This document shows, in pieces, positions 59,269 to 64,000 of a DNA stretch of 64,000 bases. How positions within the stretch are numbered: position 1 is the stretch's first letter; each line of letters starts with the position of its first letter. The DNA is from Magnolia sinica (lineage: Eukaryota > Streptophyta > Magnoliopsida > Magnoliales > Magnoliaceae). Position numbers and translations under genes: made by a program. Below the pieces are notes generated by a model that saw only the letters and a list, made by a program, of their open reading frames with translations, did not search any database and was not told where the DNA came from. The stretch is taken from positions 24,278,001 through 24,342,000 of the forward strand of contig NC_080574.1 in the NCBI RefSeq assembly GCF_029962835.1, in the 5' to 3' direction.

Positions 59269-60590
59269 TTCATGCGGTCGTGTTTTTGGGGGTACGGCTA
59301 GGCACGCTTTGCACGTATCCAATAACAACCCTTGAGTAAAGCGCATGGCCCACACATGCTAATGTGGAAAGAGAGCGAAGAATGGGAACGCCTTATAAAC
59401 AAGGAATTTTTGTTATGCAACCATGACCAAAAGGTGGGGCCCACCACCTCATTACCGTCTGATCATAATATTGTAGAGGGCATAAACTACCAATCTATCT
59501 GTAAAGATTACAGTAAGATCATCCCCTCAGGACATAACCTACCAATATCAATTTCACTTTTTTAAGATTCTTTTATCTTCACTAAAATCTAAAGCCATGC
59601 AGATCAAATTCAACGGATCAAATTCAATACTCGCATGGCATCACGGGCAACGGTCACGCCACTTTTCCAACATAGGATTTGCCAAACGATTCCATATTGA
59701 GAGATGACCCAGTACTCTCATGGCACTGTAAGTTACAGTTCACCTAGTTGCATTGAAACATATATACAGTTCAATCCATTGATCTAGGCCGTTCATTAGA
59801 TTTATACAAAAATCACACCATTCTAACATATATGAACCATTTGATCAGTGGGATTTAATATGGATGGTCAAGACCATTAACGTAAAAGTAGGTCCAATCA
59901 ACAACTTGATCCATCTATTTGTTAGTGTCTATCATATACTGCCTACGATTCCAAAGAATCATTTTTTTTTAAAGCAAATGTAAACATCCCATCCATGACT
60001 TTCAAAATGTATGGTTGTAGAAAATAAGGATAAATAAATAATGGATCGGATCATACAATCAGTACAATTTTCGTATGGTATCTTATGAAATGTGCTCTGT
60101 ATTTATGAACGGTTCAGATCAGTCGAAAGCACTGCTCAAGTGAACCGATGCAAACAGGAGAGCACTAGAGCATTTCTCTTTCTTATTAATATAAAAGAAA
60201 AAAGGAATCGGGGAAAAAAAAGTAAAGTGAGGCATAATATACGAGCATGCAGAAGTGGTTCGCTAGCCCCACACGCTCCCTCTCGCAGCTCACACACGTG
60301 CTAATCTGGGAAGTGTGTGGGATGTCTGAGCACCGTGAAGACCATACGAAAAATATTTTTGGTCCACTCAGTAGGTGGGTCACCACGTATGAATGAAGTG
60401 GACGGTATTAAGAGAAAAACTTCAGAATTAATGGTCCTCATCCAATGCAAACGTGGCCCTCCTGATGAATGGATCAGCATGATTTTTGCATCCAATCATC
60501 TGCATCGCTGGGGCCATCTTGTGTACGGATGAGATGTCCCACACCTTTGCCACGTTGGACTACTTGCTGTGGCTGCAAATTCAGCCAACA
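59269..60590. other. Intergenic DNA without a recognised gene
   Basis: AT-rich, with short open frames only. ACTCTCAT / CTCACACACGTG promoter-like words near 60280-60300 were not assignable to a gene. Confidence 0.4.
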
Positions 60591-60599
60591 AAAAGATCT

Positions 60600-61035
60600 T
60601 TGGCCCATCTTGTGTACGGATGACATCCACTCCGTCCATCATTTGAACCAGCTTATGAAAACTTGGACCAAAACATAAGGCCGATCTAAAATTCATCTAA
60701 GCCACACCACAGGGAAAAGTGCGGATGGGGACGCCCGTACTTGAAATCTTTTGGGGCCCACTGAAGTTTTGTATCAGGCGAACATGGTTTTTCCCTCCAA
60801 CCCGGCGGGACTCACCTTACCAACGGGTTGGATGATCTACAAACATCATGGTGGGCCCAGGAGGTTTTAATAGTGGCCATCTCAATCTCCACTGTTCCCT
60901 GTGGTGTGACCAGCTTGCTTTCTGGATTTGTCTGATTTTTGGCATCGCATTCTAACATGATCTCTTCCAAACGATGGACGGAGTAGATTTCAAACAAAAA
61001 GCTCGGTGGGCCCACCATGATGTTTGTATGACACA
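60600..61035. mobile_element. Fold-back MITE, ends eroded
   Basis: Left GGATGACATCCACTCCGTCCATCATTTG, right inverse CGATGGACGGAGTAGATTTC plus GGTGGGCCCACCATGATGTTTG. The interior keeps CCACACCACAGGGAAAAGTG and ACAAACATCATGGTGGGCCCAGGAGG. Confidence 0.6.
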
Positions 61036-61381
61036 AAAAAAAACCTCCTTGATGTAACTGAAGAGGGGAAAAAAAAAGGCGAACGTGGCGGGGTCCATGT
61101 TCCAGACTCTAACAAATGCCTCATTGAATGGGAAAGAAAAAGCAAAGAATGATGAATGGCTGTGATAGATTAGATGGTCATAAGTTCAAAACGATGAAGT
61201 GGGGGAAGACAAAAGGCATGGATATCTTAGAGAATATCCAAAACGATACGACTCTTCATTTGTCACCACTCCTCCCTTTATCTTCTATTGCGCCACTTGT
61301 ATTTGAACATTTGTGAGAGGAATCACAGCCACTTAATGGAAACTTCTTGCATGCCATAAGAACAAGATAAGAATTCCTTTG

Positions 61382-61770
61382 GGGCCCGTTTGGCCGGTCG
61401 GATTGGAAGGGACTGGATGGCATTGGAAGTTAAATTCCGGGATTGGCCGGGCGTGCCAAACAGAGTCGGTGATCTGATCCCAATCCCATGGATCTTAAGA
61501 CAATCCACTGACAACACCATCATTACCTTTAAATCCCATCCAATCCACCCTAATCCGTTCAAATTTGCCTGAGACGTGTTTGGTTTGAGGGATTAGAAGG
61601 GATGGGAAGGTTTAATCTTGGGATTGGCCGGGCATGCCAAACAGACTGGATATAGCAATCCCATGGATCTCAAGACAATCCACTGGCAACACCATCATTA
61701 CCTAGATATCCATGCCATCCACCCTAATACCATTCAATCCCTTCCAATCCACCTGGCCAAACGGACCCTA
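61382..61770. mobile_element. Tandemly duplicated GGGCCCGTTTGG-type MITE
   Basis: Outer ends GGGCCCGTTTGGCC and GGCCAAACGGACCC are inverted. Inside are two related units about 180 bp apart, each with GGATTGGCCGGGC(G/A)TGCCAAACAGA and CCCATGGATCT(T/C)AAGACAATCCACTG(A/G)CAACACCATCATTACC. The class (PIF/Harbinger or hAT) is not settled by the flanks. Confidence 0.7.
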
Positions 61771-62147
61771 GATATGCTTGAAGAGTATGACCATCCTCTT
61801 TCTTGCACATGTGACATACACGTGCAACATCCACTTATACAAAATGGGCCACGCAATACTGAAGTCGGATGATCCCAATGCCGCTAACCAAATGGATGGT
61901 TGAGATGAGAAACAGTCGACCATCCAAACTTTAATAAAAGAAAGAGAGATAAAGAAAAGAGGAAAGATTTTTCCATTTAGAGAAGGTTGGTAAAATACAA
62001 ACAATCTGATTTTTAAGTCCTTGCGCCATCTAGAGCGGGGATTTGGACCGTCGATATGGATGCGTGTGGATCGTCATGCTCTCGCAGAAATAGAAAATAA
62101 CTCTTCTAAAATAAAAATAAATTGGATTATCTATAGACTCATGATGG

Positions 62148-62396
62148 GGAGCGGATTGGCCCCGGCCCTACCCAAGACCGTGCGGACCCTTACCGTGGGG
62201 CCCACCTTGATGGATGGATAGTATATCCCTGCTGTCCATCTGTTTTTGACAGAGCAGTTTGGATTTACTTTATTTTTGGGCTCATGTCCTTAAAATAACC
62301 TTAAAAAATGGATGGACAGCGTGGATATAGAATACATACATCAATGTGGGCTCAACGCTAAGGGCCGCACCTAATTCGCTCCCCTACGATGTGTAT
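62148..62396. mobile_element. Minimal fold-back MITE (about 250 bp)
   Basis: Left GGGAGCGGATTGGCCCCGGCCC, right inverse GGGCCGCACCTAATTCGCTCCC; arms ACCGTGGGGCCCACCTTGATGG and CATACATCAATGTGGGC. The usual 250-bp centre is missing, leaving little more than the two arms. Confidence 0.75.
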
Positions 62397-62954
62397 CTCA
62401 TTTTGAGAATACGAGTGAGTCTTCTTTACACACGTGGCACTCATGCACTTCTATGCAGACCGTCCAAATTGTGGATTACATTGTAAATGAATCATATATA
62501 ATAAATTACACTGATAAAACAATCCTAGCCATCGAATGATGGATGGTTAAAAGAAAATTAATTAGTGTTCCAAATTCCAAGGGAGAGACTAGATGGTTAC
62601 TACCATCTGATTAGTGTAGTTATCTAGCTATACTGGCCAGCTACTCGGTAGGTCTATATTGCCGTACAAACATGCCACGTGTAGGGTGAAAGTGTCACCA
62701 CCATTTTAAAAATGAAGGTGAAAGTAAATATACCTCGAGACAAAAATTAAATAAATAAATAAAAGGTCTATCAAGAGATAGTAGCAGAACATCCAAAAGG
62801 GAACTTTCTGTGGCCATTTGCATTGAACGAACCCAATTCCCCCAACCAATGGGGGAATGTCCATTCGAACATGCTCTGCCATTTACCAGACTCTCGTCAC
62901 CATCAGTTCCATCGCTCACAAGTGGTTTCCTGGGACGCCGATTTCCCGCACTAC
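62397..62954. other. Intergenic DNA without a recognised gene
   Basis: No bounded repeat, protein or RNA gene was recognised between two MITEs. Confidence 0.4.
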
Positions 62955-64000
62955 AAGACCCGAATATTCTTGGACCATGATGTCTCAGAGACCCACTGTA
63001 ATGTATTTGTTTTATCCAGCCGTTCGTCTGGTTTAGGTCTTTTAGTTTAAAATTAACTCAGATCTAAAGCTTTAGTAGACTACACCATAAGAACAGTAAG
63101 GATTGAAAATCCATTAAAAACTTTTTTAGAGGTGGGAGTAAAGACGTTTTGGATCAAGCTAATCTTTACATTTTTCTTTCATTGAGGTTTGTGTGACCTT
63201 ATATGCTAATTGGATGATAAATAAACATCACGGTGGGCCCTAGGAAGGTTTCATTTAGGGCTGTACACGAGCAGAGTTAGCTCGGTTAGCTCGCTCGACT
63301 CGAAAAAGATCTATTCAACTTGGTTCAAAACTGAGTTTGAGCTGAGTCGAACTAGTTTTTTGGGCTCGAAAAAATTTCAAACCGAGTTCAAGCTTGCCCG
63401 AGCTCGACTCGACTCGGATCGAACCCAACTCGAATCGAACTCGGATCGGACCAGTTCGGGGACTCGGTTGCATTGATATTGTTGTTGCTCACCAAGTGTT
63501 TGATGAAACGACTCTACTAAGTGTGGCTGGTGGCAAGGAAGGTACTTATATGAAACAAATACCCTTTCTTTTTTTTTTAATGTTCCTTACAAGGTGTTTG
63601 ATGAAATACCTGTAAAGTCACTGCTTGTGTTTTACATGCAGTAAGACTTTGAAGGTGCAGCCCATATGTTTATGAAAATGCTGCACGGCCGAACTCGACT
63701 CGATCTTGGCTCAAACTCGGCTGGAACTGACCCTAGCTACTGACCAAACTGAGCCAAGCTGGCCAGTCAAGCTCAAGGACCGAGCCGAGCTGAGTTCAAG
63801 CTAGGTCAGCAAGTGGCCGAGCTGAGTCAAGCGGTGCCAAGCTCGACTCACTTCGACTGGTGTACACCTATAGACTTTCATTGGTGTGCATCGTTATCCT
63901 CTTTGATTCCTGTAGGGTGATCCACTAGAGATTTGGATATGACTCATTTTTTTAGCTAGAGGTAAAATAGGCTGGAAAAGTAAATCGGCAGCATGGATAA
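62955..64000. mobile_element. Fold-back MITE split by a hAT-like element, cut by window end
   Basis: Left arm CAGAGACCCACTGTAATGTATTTGTTTTATCC; the interior stops at GGGCCCTAGGAAGG TTTCATTT and resumes after 63883 with CTGTAGGGTGATCCACTAGAGATTTGG. The right arm (GGCAGCATGGATAA) runs off the window. Confidence 0.6.
63257..63875. mobile_element. hAT-like fold-back element, sister of 47875-48532
   Basis: AGGGCTGTACACGAGCAGAG to GACTGGTGTACACCTATAGAC, flanked by TTTCATTT and TTTCATTG (7 of 8). It shares with the 47.9-kb copy the CTCGACTCG arms and the interior GTGTGGCTGGTGGCAAGGAAGGTA and AAGGTGTTTGATGAAATACCTGTAAA. Confidence 0.75.

Overview
The window is nuclear DNA from a flowering plant. Both genes found are plant genes with many GT-AG introns, and the rest is dense with plant transposable elements. 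The very frequent fold-back elements with a core like GTGGGCCCACCATGATGTATG recall woody magnoliid genomes (Magnoliales or Laurales). That placement is an inference from memory; no search was run.

Two complete protein-coding genes were reconstructed exon by exon, both on the minus strand. (1) 518-11535: a nine-exon GDPD4-type glycerophosphodiester phosphodiesterase, 317 aa, with an N-terminal membrane segment. (2) 19952-40700: a fourteen-exon family-C (SPS4-like) sucrose-phosphate synthase, 1035 aa, with a TATA-like site near 41255. Both reading frames are open through every splice junction. The genes belong to unrelated pathways: glycerophosphodiester breakdown, and sucrose synthesis from UDP-glucose and fructose 6-phosphate. 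Nothing shows that they work together; they are simply neighbours.

Layout. 1-517: 3' flank of the GDPD gene. 518-11535: GDPD gene, whose introns hold a Tourist-like MITE (2385-2576), a hAT-like fold-back MITE with a perfect 8-bp target duplication (5080-5506), a recent 334-bp tandem duplication (8461-9128), an RTE-LINE tail and a TRIM-like mini-retrotransposon (10226-10582). 11.7-13.4 kb: fold-back MITEs, one carrying a SINE. 15.2-18.5 kb: a (TA)n microsatellite abutting a non-autonomous LTR retrotransposon. 19.9-41.3 kb: SPS gene; its 7-kb intron 2 holds an internally deleted, antisense Ty1/copia element (29524-33339). 41.3-64 kb: no gene found, but about fifteen fold-back MITEs of 0.25-0.6 kb, often abutting or nested, plus several hAT-like elements.

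The most notable non-genic signal is this fold-back family. Copies share an inner arm but carry several unrelated outer terminal repeats, which suggests modular exchange of ends. Next are a SINE with a 15-bp target duplication inside a MITE, and the LTR element whose first 18 bp are replaced by a TA array. No CRISPR, prokaryotic, tRNA or rRNA genes were seen.
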